Source: Desulfocapsa sp.
GTDB taxonomy: Bacteria > Desulfobacterota > Desulfobulbia > Desulfobulbales > Desulfocapsaceae
NCBI GenBank assembly: GCA_020717935.1
Contig: DYDK01000019.1
Coordinates: 1 to 13,983, forward strand
Direction of reading: 5' to 3'
Length of the DNA: 13,983 nucleotides
The notes below the pieces were generated by a model, which saw only the letters and a program-made list of their open reading frames with translations, was not told the origin of the DNA and ran no database searches. Position numbers and translations under genes: made by a program. This document shows positions 1 to 10,011 of the stretch, piece by piece (the first letter of the stretch is position 1; each line of letters starts with the position of its first letter).

Positions 1-2
1 AA

Positions 3-188
3 CGAAGAGCGGATGAGCGGAGTGTGGCGATTTGTCTGCGGCGTGGCGCAGCCATGCCAGCGGGCAAAGTGACACAGTCCGCTCTATTGGCCTGATAGGC
101 AGAGCGCGAAGCGATCTGGCTGGCAGGTCAATAGAGCATCGCTCATCCGCTCTTCGATAAGTCAGACCGCGCAGCGGTCTGACTTATC
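3..188. repeat. Nested GC-rich palindrome cluster
   Basis: Several perfect or near-perfect inverted repeats are stacked here. A 17-bp arm at 3-19 pairs perfectly with 140-156. Inside it, 81-94 pairs with 124-137 at 13 of 14 positions, the remaining one being a G-U type mismatch. A small hairpin at 40-47/51-58 has a GCA loop and one mismatch. Directly after the outer arm, 156-170 pairs perfectly with 174-188 (15 bp), again with a GCA triloop. The region looks more GC-rich than the adjacent operon and has no plausible open frame. It stops a few bases before the open frame of the IS66 fragment. It may be a REP-like or MITE-like element, or the inner boundary of the event that truncated the transposase; the sequence alone does not decide. 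Confidence 0.75.
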
Positions 189-194
189 AGATGA

Positions 195-677
195 ATATCC
201 TTCTTAAACAGATTAATCAGGCAAGTCCATGATGCAGGAAATTGCCTTGATCCCACTGCGTCGGAACTCTATAGAAAACACTACCAAAATCTGTTGCAAG
301 AAGCTGAAAATGAATGCCCAGCCCCAGATACTCCAGAAAAAACAGGGAAACGGGGAAAAGTCGCCCGATCTAAAGCCAGAAATCTCCTGGAGCGACTGAA
401 AAAGTTTGAGAACGATGTGCTGCGATTCATGGATGATCCCCTTGTTCCCTTCTCAAACAACCAGGCTGAAAACGATCTGCGCATGATCAAAGTGTAACAG
501 AAGGTGTCGGGATGTTTCAGATCAATGGATGGCGCCAAAATATTCTGCCGCATACGCAGTTACCTCACGACCTGCCGAAAACAAGGCCTTACTGCGTCTG
601 ATGCTCTGCGCTTTCTATTCCAGGGAAAGTGGCCTGTCTTCATGGCAAGCACCGCCTCAAATTTGTATGCTGAATAG
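195..677 (+). pseudogene. IS66-family transposase (TnpC), C-terminal remnant with internal stop
   Basis: The frame is open from 195, just after an in-frame TGA at 192. It reads through an IS66-like C-terminal region to TAG at 675-677, but a TAA at 495-497 interrupts it. Before the stop are RKHYQNLL, then DDPLVPFSNNQAENDLRMIK, the conserved block at the end of the IS66 DDE catalytic domain that carries the last acidic residue. After the stop, in the same frame, come QKVSGCFRSMDGAKIFCRIR and ASDALRFLFQGKWP, the typical IS66 C-terminus. A single base change from CAA or AAA would explain the stop. About 160 codons remain of a protein that is usually around 500 residues. The DDE N-terminal part, the zinc finger and the accessory genes tnpA and tnpB are absent from the window. 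There is no credible start codon or ribosome binding site. This is an inactive remnant. Confidence 0.88.
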
Positions 678-721
678 TTACGCATAATCTATCGTTTGAT
701 GACTTCCCGATTTTATCCATT

Positions 722-810
722 ATTCCATTTTTAAATCAAGCATACTCTTTATCGGCTGCGCTGCGCAGCTCGATTACCTTCACATTCACATCTTGATTTA
801 AAAATGAAAT
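722..810. repeat. Inverted repeat with inner GC hairpin
   Basis: Positions 726-740 pair perfectly with 792-806 (15 bp). The match extends to 722-740/792-810 with one mismatch. The arms are AT-rich. Between them lies a GC-rich hairpin: GCTGCG at 755-760 pairs with CGCAGC at 764-769, and ATCG/CGAT outside it extends the stem past a one-base bulge. The cruciform layout, an AT-rich outer stem with a compact GC-rich core, is typical of small intergenic palindromic elements. There is no coding capacity. Confidence 0.7.
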
Positions 811-823
811 TAGTCATATGAAC

Positions 824-841
824 AGAATCAAATGTGATTCT
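824..841. repeat. Short hairpin (7-bp stem, 4-nt loop)
   Basis: AGAATCA at 824-830 pairs with TGATTCT at 835-841 around the loop AATG. No U-tract follows on either strand, so it is not an obvious terminator. It could be chance or a protein-binding dyad. Confidence 0.4.
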
Positions 842-958
842 ATATTGTTACAAATGATGCAGAGAGAAACATTATCGAACTATCGGATAGTAACCAGTCC
901 TTAACCATGAGCCCACGCCGGAGGTAGGCGCCCCATCGCCTTCGGCATCATCAAATCA

Positions 959-1052
959 AGCATGGAGAGAAAAAACAGTCAAGGCTGCGAGCGTTTTTCA
1001 GTCAGAACCCCGAAGGGAACTTGGCCTTGACTGCTTCTTTGCTCTCCATGCT
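959..1052 (-). terminator. Candidate rpoBC operon terminator (two-tier stem)
   Basis: On the minus strand, about 106 nt after the rpoC stop, CAGTCAAGGC (1033 to 1024) pairs with GCCTTGACTG (985 to 976), and six Ts follow immediately (975-970). Outside this, 959-969 pairs perfectly with 1042-1052 (11 bp), so the whole forms a two-tier stem with an internal loop. The inner stem plus T-run is what a rho-independent terminator would show, although the 38-nt loop is long. The outer arm is not needed for termination, so the structure may be a palindromic element that has come to serve as a terminator. Confidence 0.5.
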
Positions 1053-1138
1053 ACATACGGTGTTACACATATTCACATAAAATTGGCTATAAAACATACA
1101 AAAAAACGATTGACCTTGAACAGAGTATCTAAGACAAC

Positions 1139-4100
1139 TTATGAGGCATTCCCACGCAAACCCGTTCCGGCTGAAATCAACCGTCCCATGATAACATTTT
1201 CCTTCAGTCCCGCTAGGTTGTCAATCTTTCCAGCCATGGCAGCATTGGTCAATACCTTCGTGGTCTCCTGGAATGAGGCCGCAGAGATAAAGCTTTCGGT
1301 GGACAAAGAAGCCTTGGTAACACCAAGAAGCATGGGCTCGGCAACTGCTGGAACCTTGCCGGCGTCTAACAACCTCTCCCGTTCTTCTTCGAACTTCCAC
1401 CACTCCACCTGCTCGCCAATCATAAAGCGGGAATCGCCAGCAGTGGTTATCTGCACCCGTTTGAGCATCTGACGAACGATAACCTCAATGTGCTTATCGT
1501 TGATCTTTACACCCTGCAAACGATAGACCTCTTGGACTTCATTCACCAGAAACTTGGCCAACTCTTTCACTCCTAATACCCGCAAGATATCACCAGGCAG
1601 CACTACACCTTCCATTAAGGGCTCGCCCGCCTGCACATAATCGCCTTCATGGACAATGGTATGCTTCGCCTTGGGCACCAGATACTCCTCGGACTGACCA
1701 TACTCTGGAGTGACAACAACCCGCCTCTTTCCTTTTAACTCCTTTCCAAAACTAACCCGTCCATCAATCTGGGCAATAATAGCTGGATCTTTTGATTTAC
1801 GCACCTCAAAGAGCTCAGCAACGCGAGGTAAACCACCGGTAATATCCTTGGTTTTGGAAGATTCTCGCGGGATCTTGCCGACAATGGCCCCAGGTTCAAT
1901 CACCGCCCCTTCATCCACCGAAATAAATGAGCCCACAGGCAGACTGTAGCGGGCAAAAGATTCTGAGTTTGGCAGTTTCAAGGTTTTACCACGATCATTT
2001 TTGACACTGATACGGGGATTCAACTGAGCGGATGCGGTGGAATGGACAATAACCTTGCTCGATTTCCCAGTCACGCCATCCAATTTTTCCTGCATGGTGA
2101 TACCCTCAACGACATCACCATATTTTATGATACCGCCAACCTCACTGACAATAGGAATGGTATAGGCATCCCATTGAGCGAGAATCATACCGGCTGGGGC
2201 AGTTTCCCCTTCTTTCACAAAAATCTGGGCACCATAATTGACCTTATATCGCTCACGATCTCGGCCAAGTTCATCTTGGATAGTAATTTCCGCATTCCGG
2301 TTCATGACAATCTTGACCCCCAGATTGTTTTCCACGAAATGCATATTCTTAAATACAACCAGACCACCGCGCTGGGTTTGAACCTCAGCCTGCTCAACGG
2401 CTCGATTAGCAGTACCCCCGACATGGAAGGTGCGCATGGTCAACTGGGTGCCTGGTTCACCAATGGACTGGGCGGCAATGATCCCCACGGCCTCCCCAAT
2501 ATTGACCATGTGACCCCGTCCAAGGTCTCGCCCATAACAAGCAGCACAGACACCACGACGAGAACGGCAGGTAAGTACCGACCGAATCGTGACCCGATCA
2601 ATACCCGCATCCATGATCAGCTTAACCTTGGTCTCGGTAATCTCCTGCCCTTCAGCGACAATCTCATCTCCGCTGTAAGGATCCAGGACAGCCTCCAAAG
2701 CCACCCGACCCAGAATACGATCACCCAAGGGAACAATGATCTCGCCTCCGTCCATCAAGGGCTCAGCAATGATCCCGTCAAGGGTCTGGCAATCCAACTC
2801 GATAATGGTGGCATCTTGGGCGACATCAACTAAACGACGCGTCAAATATCCGGAGTTGGCGGTCTTCAATGCCGTATCCGCTAAACCTTTCCGCGCCCCA
2901 TGAGTAGAGATAAAATACTCAAGTACCCCCAGACCTTCACGAAAGTTAGCCTTAATAGGAGTTTCAATAATTGCTCCTGATGGCTTTGCCATCAGACCAC
3001 GCATACCAGCAAGCTGCCGGATCTGATCGCGAGATCCTCTGGCCCCAGAATCGGCCATGATAAAGATAGAATTAAAACTTGGCTGATTATTCTCATCCAC
3101 CTTGATCCCGTCCATCATCTTATTAGCCACATCCTCACTGACCTTGGACCAGATGTCGACGACCTTATTATATTTCTCACCGGAGGTGATCAAGCCATCA
3201 GAATACTGCTTGCCCACATCCATCACATCCTGTTCCGCTTTGTGAATAATCTCTCCCTTGCTGACCGGAATCTTCATATCATGAATACAGATGGAGATTC
3301 CCGCCCGAGTAGCATGCTCATAGCCCATATCTTTCAGGCGATCGGCCAGAATAACCGTTTCTTTGGTGCCAGCATAGCGATAGGTATAATCAATCAACTG
3401 AGCTAAGGCCTTTTTGCTCATCACCTTGTTAATTTCGGCAAAAGGAACTGCTTTCGGCAACAAGCCCCCCAGCAAAATCCGACCCATGGTGGTATCAACA
3501 ATCTGCCCATCCATTCGCACCTTGATCTTGGCCTGAAGATGGACCGCCTGATGATCAAAGGCAATCTTCGCCTCAGCCGGGTTAGAGAAAATTTTTCCTT
3601 CACCTGCTGCACCCATGCGTTCCCGACTCATATAATAGAGACCAAGGACAATATCCTGGGACGGAATAATAACGGGTTCACCATTGGCAGGAGAGAGGAT
3701 GTTATTTGAAGACATCATCAACACCCGTGCTTCAACCTGGGCCTCAACCGACAGGGGCACATGGACGGCCATCTGATCACCATCGAAATCCGCATTAAAG
3801 GCTGAACAGACCAAAGGATGCAACTGAATGGCCTTACCCTCGATGAGCAAGGCCTCAAAAGCCTGCATACCAAGACGATGGAGAGTTGGGGCCCGATTGA
3901 GGATCACCGGATATTCCGTGACCACCTCTTCCAACACATCCCAGACTTCCTTCGTCCCCTTTTCCACCATCTTTCTAGCACTCTTGACCGTGGTAACAAA
4001 GCCCTTGCTTTCTAGTTTATTATAGATAAAGGGCTTGAACAACTCCAAGGCCATTTTTTTAGGAATACCACACTGGTGCAGACGAAGATGGGGCCCAACC

Positions 4101-5167
4101 ACAATAACGGATCGCCCAGAGTAATCCACCCGTTTACCGAGAAGGTTCTGACGGAATCGCCCCTGCTTACCTTTGAGCATGTCAGAAAGTGATTTCAATG
4201 GTCGTTTATTGGCTCCAGTAATGACTCTTCCCCGTCGACCATTATCAAAGAGAACATCCACGGCCTCTTGCAGCATCCGTTTTTCATTGCGAATAATAAT
4301 ATCGGGAGCATCCAGCTCCAACAGTCGTTTCAACCGATTATTACGATTGATAACCCGACGATAAAGATCGTTGAGATCTGAAGTCGCAAACCGCCCGCCT
4401 TCCAATGGTACCAAGGGACGCAGGTCTGGCGGCAATACTGGGATCACCTCCAGCACCATCCATTCCGGCTTATTCCCGGAATCACGAAAGGCCTCAATAA
4501 CAAAAAGTCGTTTATACAGTTTCTGCCGCTTAGTCTTGGAACTGGTAGAGACCATCTCCTCTCGTAACTGGGCCGATAAAGCAACCAGATCCTGGCTGGC
4601 AAGCAGCTCACGAATGGCCTCGGCGCCAATGGCAACCTGAAATTGACCGGGAAATTCAGCACGAAGCTCGCGATACTTCTCTTCAGTCAAAAGAGTACAG
4701 ACGGGAATGGAATCAACACTGGAGGCAACAACTGCATATTGCTCAAAATATAAGATCTTTTCCAATTGTTTGAGGGTCAAATCAAGAACCGCACCAATCT
4801 TGCTGGGCAAACTTTTGAGAAACCAGATATGGGCCACCGGAGCAGCCAGTTTGATATGGCCAAGACGCTCACGACGGACTTTGGACTGGATAACTTCAAC
4901 CCCGCACTTTTCACAAACGACTCCGCGATGTTTCATGCGTTTATACTTGCCGCAATTACATTCAAAGTCCTTGACTGGTCCAAATATCTTGGCACAAAAA
5001 AGGCCATCCCTTTCCGGTTTGAAAGTACGGTAATTAATGGTTTCAGGTTTCTTCACCTCACCATGACTCCAATCCATAATTTTTTCTGGAGAGGCCAAAG
5101 ATATCTGAACCTTATTAAATTTTACAGGTGCCTTCGGTTTTTGAAAAAAATTAAATAGTTCTTCCAC
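1139..5167 (-). CDS. rpoC: DNA-directed RNA polymerase subunit beta'
   Basis: This is the largest subunit of RNA polymerase. It binds the catalytic magnesium and forms one jaw of the DNA clamp. It has 1342 residues and is full length. The N-terminal zinc site is C70, C72, C85 and C88. The active-site motif NADFDGDQM is at 458-466 with catalytic D460, D462 and D464. The bridge helix lies around 759-782. The second zinc site is C793, C867, C874 and C877. The trigger-loop base [16 protein letters not shown] is at 903-918 and is followed by an SI3-type insertion up to about 1100. The C-terminus with [15 protein letters not shown] is conserved. The start is GTG, preceded by GAGGGAG 10 nt upstream; this gives the usual N-terminal MEELFNFF-type sequence. 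It lies 111 nt downstream of rpoB and is surely cotranscribed. No frameshift or missing key residue was seen. Confidence 0.98.
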   Translation of the reverse strand: MEELFNFFQKPKAPVKFNKVQISLASPEKIMDWSHGEVKKPETINYRTFKPERDGLFCAKIFGPVKDFECNCGKYKRMKHRGVVCEKCGVEVIQSKVRRERLGHIKLAAPVAHIWFLKSLPSKIGAVLDLTLKQLEKILYFEQYAVVASSVDSIPVCTLLTEEKYRELRAEFPGQFQVAIGAEAIRELLASQDLVALSAQLREEMVSTSSKTKRQKLYKRLFVIEAFRDSGNKPEWMVLEVIPVLPPDLRPLVPLEGGRFATSDLNDLYRRVINRNNRLKRLLELDAPDIIIRNEKRMLQEAVDVLFDNGRRGRVITGANKRPLKSLSDMLKGKQGRFRQNLLGKRVDYSGRSVIVVGPHLRLHQCGIPKKMALELFKPFIYNKLESKGFVTTVKSARKMVEKGTKEVWDVLEEVVTEYPVILNRAPTLHRLGMQAFEALLIEGKAIQLHPLVCSAFNADFDGDQMAVHVPLSVEAQVEARVLMMSSNNILSPANGEPVIIPSQDIVLGLYYMSRERMGAAGEGKIFSNPAEAKIAFDHQAVHLQAKIKVRMDGQIVDTTMGRILLGGLLPKAVPFAEINKVMSKKALAQLIDYTYRYAGTKETVILADRLKDMGYEHATRAGISICIHDMKIPVSKGEIIHKAEQDVMDVGKQYSDGLITSGEKYNKVVDIWSKVSEDVANKMMDGIKVDENNQPSFNSIFIMADSGARGSRDQIRQLAGMRGLMAKPSGAIIETPIKANFREGLGVLEYFISTHGARKGLADTALKTANSGYLTRRLVDVAQDATIIELDCQTLDGIIAEPLMDGGEIIVPLGDRILGRVALEAVLDPYSGDEIVAEGQEITETKVKLIMDAGIDRVTIRSVLTCRSRRGVCAACYGRDLGRGHMVNIGEAVGIIAAQSIGEPGTQLTMRTFHVGGTANRAVEQAEVQTQRGGLVVFKNMHFVENNLGVKIVMNRNAEITIQDELGRDRERYKVNYGAQIFVKEGETAPAGMILAQWDAYTIPIVSEVGGIIKYGDVVEGITMQEKLDGVTGKSSKVIVHSTASAQLNPRISVKNDRGKTLKLPNSESFARYSLPVGSFISVDEGAVIEPGAIVGKIPRESSKTKDITGGLPRVAELFEVRKSKDPAIIAQIDGRVSFGKELKGKRRVVVTPEYGQSEEYLVPKAKHTIVHEGDYVQAGEPLMEGVVLPGDILRVLGVKELAKFLVNEVQEVYRLQGVKINDKHIEVIVRQMLKRVQITTAGDSRFMIGEQVEWWKFEEERERLLDAGKVPAVAEPMLLGVTKASLSTESFISAASFQETTKVLTNAAMAGKIDNLAGLKENVIMGRLISAGTGLRGNAS

Positions 5168-5237
5168 GAGATCGTATCTCCCTCATTTTATAGAGTAAAA
5201 AGGCTTCAAACATGAAATTGATGGCTACTGTTTATGC

Positions 5238-5256
5238 GTTTCTTGCTCTAAGAAAC
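5238..5256 (-). promoter_or_regulatory. Hairpin in the rpoB-rpoC spacer
   Basis: GTTTCTT at 5238-5244 pairs perfectly with AAGAAAC at 5250-5256 around a 5-nt loop. It lies in the 111-nt gap between the rpoB stop and the rpoC ribosome binding site. There is no U-tract after it in the transcript, so it is not a terminator. It may be a processing or stability element, or chance. Confidence 0.3.
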
Positions 5257-5278
5257 ACTCCATCAGTCTGAAAAGGTA

Positions 5279-8200
5279 TCAATCCTGCAACAATTCCATA
5301 TCAAGACAAAGCGCCTGCAACTCTTTCACCAAGACATTAAATGACTCTGGCAGACCAGTAGTCAAAAAGTTGTTTCCTTTGACTATTCGCTCATACATTG
5401 TTGTTCGCCCTTCCACATCATCGGATTTTGCAGTCAAAAATTCCTTCAGGGTATAAGCGGCACCGTAGGCCTCCATGGCCCAAACTTCCATCTCCCCTAG
5501 TCGCTGACCACCAAATTGGGCCTTACCACCAAGGGGTTGCTGAGTAACTAAAGAATAAGGGCCCGTGGAGCGGGCATGGATTTTGTTATCAACCAGATGA
5601 TGCAGTTTTAACATATACATGACCCCGACTGTCACCAGATTGGCGAACGGTTCTCCAGTCAGACCATCATACAACTGACTCTGGCCCACAGGATCAACCC
5701 CGGCCTCAACGAGCAACTGCCGAATCTGTGATTCATCAGCACCATCAAAAACTGGACTGGCCACATGGAGACCACGATAATGCTTTCGTGCCCAATCAAG
5801 AAGTTCTTCATCACTCTGCCCGCCAATGACCTTGGCACACTCCTGCTCTGAATATATGCTTTGAAGCTTTTCCTTAATAGCTTGTACTTCATTCTTCATA
5901 GCCAAGGCACTGATCTGCTGCCCCAGTTTTTTAGCGGCAAAACCGAGATGTACCTCCAAGACCTGCCCGACATTCATACGGGAAGGAACACCCAATGGAT
6001 TCAGAACAATATCCACGGTGCTACCATCAGCAAAGAAAGGCATATCTTCTTCTGGCAAAAGTCGAGAAACCACACCTTTGTTGCCATGTCGTCCCGCCAT
6101 CTTATCGCCCACCGACAGTTTATGTTTCGTGGCCACATAGACCTTTACCATTTTGACCACACCAGGGGCAAGATCATCGCCCTTCTTCAGGCGATCAATA
6201 ATACCATCAAATCGTTTGCTGATCAGGGCTGCCTGTTTGTCATAGCGAGCATAGGCCTGATCGATCTTCTCCTGATACTTGGCTTTTTCAGAAAAATCCA
6301 ACGACCGCAAGGCATGAAAACCAATGGCCTCAGCCAGATCAGCACTCAGTTTTTTCCCTAACTTAACGATAACTTCACCATTCTTATCCGTTACATCAGC
6401 CTTGACCGTTCGACCATGGATAATCTCACCGATTTCACGGCAGACACCGCGCTTGAGACTGGTTAACTCATCGGCCTTATCTTGGGTCAATCGCTCAATC
6501 TCCAGATCCTCTATCATCAACGATCGTTCATCCTTATCAACGCCACGACGGGAAAAGACCTTGGCATCAATGACCACCCCTTCGATGCCAGGGGGAACTC
6601 GTAAGGAGGAATCTTTCACATCCTGGGCCTTCTCCCCGAAAATTGCCCGTAGCAACTTCTCTTCTGGGGAAAGCATGGTCTCACCCTTGGGTGTTACCTT
6701 GCCGACTAAGGTATCTCCGGCCTTAATCTCGGCACCAATACGAACAATACCGGAGTCATCGAGATTCCGCAGAGTCTCTTCACTCACATTAGGAATATCT
6801 CGAGTGATTTCCTCCTTGCCCAGTTTCGTATCGCGGGCCATGGTTTCAAAAACCTCAATATGAACCGAGGTAAAGGTGTCTTCCTTGAGCAACCTCTCGT
6901 TAATGAGAATTGAATCTTCAAAGTTAAACCCACGCCAAGGCATAAAAGCGATAGCCACATTCTTTCCAAGAGCCAACTCACCCTGTTCGCAAGACGGGCC
7001 ATCAGCCAAGACATCTCCTTTGCCGACCCTTTGACCTGGAAGAACGAGGGGGGTCTGAGTGAAGCAAGTATTCTGGTTTGATTTCTTATACTTACTTAAG
7101 CGATAAACAGCGACTCCGGTATCATGCCCATCAACCCCAGGCCGATCATACCGAACCACAATACGATTGGAATCGACATCCTCAACTACTCCATCGTCAC
7201 CAGCAAGCAGACAGGCCCCCGAGTCTCGAGCCACAAAAAACTCCATGCCAGTACCAACAAGAGGAGCCTTGGTGATCATCAAGGGAACTGCCTGCCGTTG
7301 CATGTTGGACCCCATCAAGGCCCGGTTGGCATCATCATTTTCCAGAAATGGAATAAGTGAAGCAGCAACACTGACCAATTGATTCGGGGCAATATCCATA
7401 TAACTGATTTGATCCGTGGCCACGGTGAGAACTTCACCCTCTTCCCGGGCAATCAGGAAATCCGCACTGATCTTCCCCGAACCATCTACCAAGGTAACGG
7501 CCGGAGCAATAATCTGATTCTGCTCCTGAAGAGCACTAAGATATTTGATCTCATCAAGAACAATACGATCGGCAACTTTACGATACGGGGTCTCGATAAA
7601 TCCATAAGGATTAACCTGGGCGTATGTCGCCAATGACACAATAAGTCCAATGTTTGGCCCTTCAGGGGTCTCAACCGGACAAATACGTCCATAATGAGTA
7701 GGGTGAACATCTCGTACCTCAAATCCTGCTCGTTCACGGGAAAGTCCACCAGGCCCGAGGGCACTGAGCCGTCGTTTATGAGTGACCTCGGAAAGAGGAT
7801 TGGTTTGATCCATAAACTGTGACAACTGACTGGTACCAAAAAATTCCTTAATGGCGGCAGTAATGGGCTTGGGATTGACCAAATCATGAGGCATGAGGGT
7901 TTCAATCTCCTGAAGGGTCATCCGCTCTTTGATGGCCCGCTCCATCCGCACCAGTCCCATTCGATACTGATTTTCAATCAATTCGCCGACTGTGCGCACA
8001 CGGCGGTTACCGAGGTGATCAATATCATCAACAGCCCCCTGAGAATCTTTCAATCGCACCAGATATTTTACCGATTCGACAATGTCTTCACGGGTTAAAG
8101 CCTTGTGCGTAATAGGAGTGTCTAAGCCCAAACGGGCATTGATTTTATAGCGGCCCACTTCTGAGAGATCATAAAGATCAACATTAAAGAAGAGATTCTC

Positions 8201-9358
8201 GAAAAAAAGTTCGGCCACCTCTTTCGTAGGAGGAGTTGATGGCCGCAAACGGCGATAAATTTCAACCAAGGCCTCATCAGAATTAACCACCTTATCTAAG
8301 GCCAGGGTTTTGCGGAAGGAATCAGAATAGGTAACCCCATCTATGAAAACCGTTTCAAACTCACTGATACCACATTCCAGAAGAGACTGAAGCATGCCCT
8401 CAGTGAGTTCACTGTTGCAAAGGGCAATAATCTCACCGGTACCCGGATGGACAATATCATCTGCCAAAAAGCGACCAGTCAAGGACTCAACAGAAACCTG
8501 CACAGAGCCAATGGCCGCCGCTTTCATTTTTTTACAGAGGAGCTGGCTGACCTTATGCCCTTTCTTGGCAAGGATCTCTCCATCGGCATGATTGATCAAA
8601 TCAAATTCCAACCTCTGGCCCAGAAATGTCTCAGGGGTAAAAGAGATGCGATACTCGTTTCCATCCCGTCGTACAGTATTGGTCAAATAAAATATACGCA
8701 GTAATTCGGCTGAGGAATGCCCTATGGCCTTCAGCAAAGACGTCACTGGAAATTTTCGGCGGCGATCAATACGAACAAAAAGGATATCTTTGATATCAAA
8801 TTCAAGATCAATCCAGGAACCACGAATGGGGATAATACGGGCCGAGTATAACAATTTTCCACTGGCGTGGCTCTTGCCATTATCATGGGTGAAAAAAAGG
8901 CCTGGTGATCGCTGTAACTGGGAAACAATCACCCGCTCAGTCCCGTTAACAACAAAAACCCCATCACCAGTCATTAAAGGCAGGCTGCCAAGAAAAACTT
9001 CTTGCTCTTTAATATCACGAATGGTCTGCACTCCAGTAACAGTATCAATATCAAAGGTAATCAACCGTACCGTAATCTTGATGGGGACTTCAAAGGTCAT
9101 ACCCCGCTGCAGACATTCATCCACTGTATATTTGGGCTCACCAAAATTATAGCGGACAAACTCAAGGGAGCAGAGTCCATTAAAATCCTTAATGGGGAAA
9201 ACATTCTTAAAAATGGACTGGAGTCCAAAATCTTCCCGAAGATCCGGGGAGACATCCATTTGCAGGAATTTTTCGTACGACAAACGCTGCATGGAAATAA
9301 GATGCGGTGGATCCATGACAGATGCTGCCGTGGCGAAATTTTTTCTCACTCGTTCCAT
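5279..9358 (-). CDS. rpoB: DNA-directed RNA polymerase subunit beta
   Basis: This is the second large subunit of RNA polymerase. With beta' it forms the active centre and it carries the rifampicin pocket. It has 1359 residues and is complete. The rifampicin region [15 protein letters not shown] begins at 510, and the positions equivalent to E. coli D516, H526 and S531 are D517, H527 and S532, all in the susceptible wild-type state. [20 protein letters not shown] follows at 549-568. The NFED motif (E814, D815) and the lysines K1078 and K1086 of the [18 protein letters not shown] block line the active centre. A lineage-specific insertion equivalent to SI2 fills roughly 935-1060. The ATG start is preceded by GAGGA about 6 nt upstream. 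The gene follows a 666-nt spacer with an attenuator and an inserted element. Confidence 0.98.
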   Translation of the reverse strand: MERVRKNFATAASVMDPPHLISMQRLSYEKFLQMDVSPDLREDFGLQSIFKNVFPIKDFNGLCSLEFVRYNFGEPKYTVDECLQRGMTFEVPIKITVRLITFDIDTVTGVQTIRDIKEQEVFLGSLPLMTGDGVFVVNGTERVIVSQLQRSPGLFFTHDNGKSHASGKLLYSARIIPIRGSWIDLEFDIKDILFVRIDRRRKFPVTSLLKAIGHSSAELLRIFYLTNTVRRDGNEYRISFTPETFLGQRLEFDLINHADGEILAKKGHKVSQLLCKKMKAAAIGSVQVSVESLTGRFLADDIVHPGTGEIIALCNSELTEGMLQSLLECGISEFETVFIDGVTYSDSFRKTLALDKVVNSDEALVEIYRRLRPSTPPTKEVAELFFENLFFNVDLYDLSEVGRYKINARLGLDTPITHKALTREDIVESVKYLVRLKDSQGAVDDIDHLGNRRVRTVGELIENQYRMGLVRMERAIKERMTLQEIETLMPHDLVNPKPITAAIKEFFGTSQLSQFMDQTNPLSEVTHKRRLSALGPGGLSRERAGFEVRDVHPTHYGRICPVETPEGPNIGLIVSLATYAQVNPYGFIETPYRKVADRIVLDEIKYLSALQEQNQIIAPAVTLVDGSGKISADFLIAREEGEVLTVATDQISYMDIAPNQLVSVAASLIPFLENDDANRALMGSNMQRQAVPLMITKAPLVGTGMEFFVARDSGACLLAGDDGVVEDVDSNRIVVRYDRPGVDGHDTGVAVYRLSKYKKSNQNTCFTQTPLVLPGQRVGKGDVLADGPSCEQGELALGKNVAIAFMPWRGFNFEDSILINERLLKEDTFTSVHIEVFETMARDTKLGKEEITRDIPNVSEETLRNLDDSGIVRIGAEIKAGDTLVGKVTPKGETMLSPEEKLLRAIFGEKAQDVKDSSLRVPPGIEGVVIDAKVFSRRGVDKDERSLMIEDLEIERLTQDKADELTSLKRGVCREIGEIIHGRTVKADVTDKNGEVIVKLGKKLSADLAEAIGFHALRSLDFSEKAKYQEKIDQAYARYDKQAALISKRFDGIIDRLKKGDDLAPGVVKMVKVYVATKHKLSVGDKMAGRHGNKGVVSRLLPEEDMPFFADGSTVDIVLNPLGVPSRMNVGQVLEVHLGFAAKKLGQQISALAMKNEVQAIKEKLQSIYSEQECAKVIGGQSDEELLDWARKHYRGLHVASPVFDGADESQIRQLLVEAGVDPVGQSQLYDGLTGEPFANLVTVGVMYMLKLHHLVDNKIHARSTGPYSLVTQQPLGGKAQFGGQRLGEMEVWAMEAYGAAYTLKEFLTAKSDDVEGRTTMYERIVKGNNFLTTGLPESFNVLVKELQALCLDMELLQD

Positions 9359-9445
9359 AGTAGTCCTCGAGATTGCCTTGAGAGCGTTATGTTGAAATCA
9401 CAGTACAGATGGAATATCAAACTGTTGCGATAAAAAAGGCCTCAT

Positions 9446-9453
9446 TATCCAAA
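9446..9453. repeat. Left target-site duplication of the MITE-like element
   Basis: TATCCAAA immediately precedes the left terminal inverted repeat and is repeated exactly at 9659-9666, immediately after the right one. The flanking bases beyond it differ, so the duplication is exactly 8 bp. Confidence 0.8.
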
Positions 9454-9658
9454 CTGAAGTTTCCCGTTTTTTTAGGAAAAATCAGCAAAGATAGCCCCTA
9501 CCAAAATCAAGAAAATGTTAAATTTTCAGCATGTTACTGTTTTGGTCTGTTTTTTAGACTCACATATCGACCCCAGAAATCAGGTCACCAAAAAAACTAA
9601 AATATTTTTACATCGTAATATCATGCGGTTACAAATTTGAAAAAACGGGAAACTTCAG
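9454..9658. mobile_element. MITE-like non-autonomous element, 205 bp
   Basis: The element has perfect 19-bp terminal inverted repeats: CTGAAGTTTCCCGTTTTTT at 9454-9472 and its reverse complement at 9640-9658. An 8-bp direct repeat (TATCCAAA) flanks it exactly on both sides. The AT-rich interior encodes no transposase. These are the defining marks of a miniature inverted-repeat transposable element. An 8-bp duplication is known for IS66, ISL3, IS256, IS1595 and ISAs1 families, among others. The ends start with CTGAAG rather than the GTAA of IS66, so mobilisation by a relative of the IS66 remnant in this window is unlikely; the helper family is unknown. Because it lies in the rpoBC transcript, the two ends could pair as a 19-bp RNA helix. 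Confidence 0.82.
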
Positions 9659-9666
9659 TATCCAAA
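9659..9666. repeat. Right target-site duplication of the MITE-like element
   Basis: This is the exact copy of the 8-bp repeat at 9446-9453. Removing the element and one copy restores a continuous spacer reading CATTATCCAAACTAAAC. Confidence 0.8.
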
Positions 9667-9932
9667 CTAAACACCGAAAATAGATTCGAATGGATAGAAC
9701 GAGATGGGCCAATTAATGATGAGTCCTAGGGTAAGCCATTGTCCGAACATGCGCAAAAATAAACGACCCATTACGCAACGGGGACCTCATAAGAGGTGAC
9801 GCAGATGAAGAAAAGGAGAATGGAAAATTCAAAAAAGCCCTCACAAGAAATACTGGCCCGCCGAGAAAAGTAAACCCTGATATGATCATGACTTTAACCA
9901 CTGGGTGAAGAAAAACTGATGAGGGACTGCTA

Positions 9933-9982
9933 AAACAGGAAAAAGCAACACGCCACCAGCCTGAAAAACTGGAACGTGTTGC
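9933..9982 (-). terminator. rplL-rpoB attenuator (intrinsic terminator)
   Basis: In transcript sense, GCAACACG (9982 to 9975) pairs perfectly with CGTGTTGC (9952 to 9945), and inside it CCAG (9972-9969) pairs with CTGG (9959-9956). The T-rich tract TTTTTCCTGTTTT follows at once (9945 side down to 9933). It begins about 42 nt after the rplL stop. In E. coli a partial terminator at this same place lets only a fraction of transcripts continue into rpoBC, so that L7/L12 greatly exceeds RNA polymerase. The position and form here suggest the same role. Confidence 0.75.
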
Positions 9983-9995
9983 TTCAAATCAACAA

Positions 9996-10011
9996 GCTCT
10001 GCAAACAGAGC
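9996..10011 (-). promoter_or_regulatory. Small hairpin after rplL
   Basis: GCTCTG at 9996-10001 pairs with CAGAGC at 10006-10011 around a 4-nt loop, starting 13 nt after the rplL stop and just before the attenuator stem. It may protect the 3' end of rplL mRNA or stabilise the attenuator, but it has no T-tract of its own. Confidence 0.35.

Larger units (their letters stand above)
678..1138. other. 461-nt gene-free spacer between IS66 remnant and rpoC
   Basis: No coding region is supported here. The stretch contains separate inverted repeats at 722-810, 824-841 and 959-1052, listed individually where they matter. It also has a near-palindrome ACTATCGGATAGT around 878-890 and a short GC-rich segment at 911-947 with CGCC/GGCG and GCC/GGC stem possibilities. 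An 11-mer, AAATCAAGCAT, occurs twice, at 733-743 and 953-963, each time at the left arm of an inverted repeat. The right end of an IS66 element usually ends in TTAC. A TTAC occurs at 678-681 directly after the transposase stop, but no matching terminal repeat could be identified. Confidence 0.6.

Noticed and set aside
678..681. TTAC directly after the transposase stop as the right end of the IS66 element
   Set aside because: Four bases are too few, and no matching terminal repeat or target duplication was found.
2042..2833. Long plus-strand open frame (263 codons) inside rpoC
   Set aside because: It is antisense to a fully conserved part of beta', has low-complexity content and matches no family that I recognise; it is a shadow of the real gene.
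5861..6863. Plus-strand open frames inside rpoB
   Set aside because: They are antisense to conserved rpoB sequence and lack a ribosome binding site or recognisable motifs.
9002..9433. Plus-strand open frame over the rpoB start and leader
   Set aside because: It overlaps the conserved N-terminus of rpoB in antisense and runs to the edge of the inserted element; there are no protein features.
9713..9901. 62-codon minus-strand frame in the rplL-rpoB spacer
   Set aside because: It has a GTG start without a ribosome binding site and unrecognised content, and lies just after a terminator-like hairpin; not supported as a gene.
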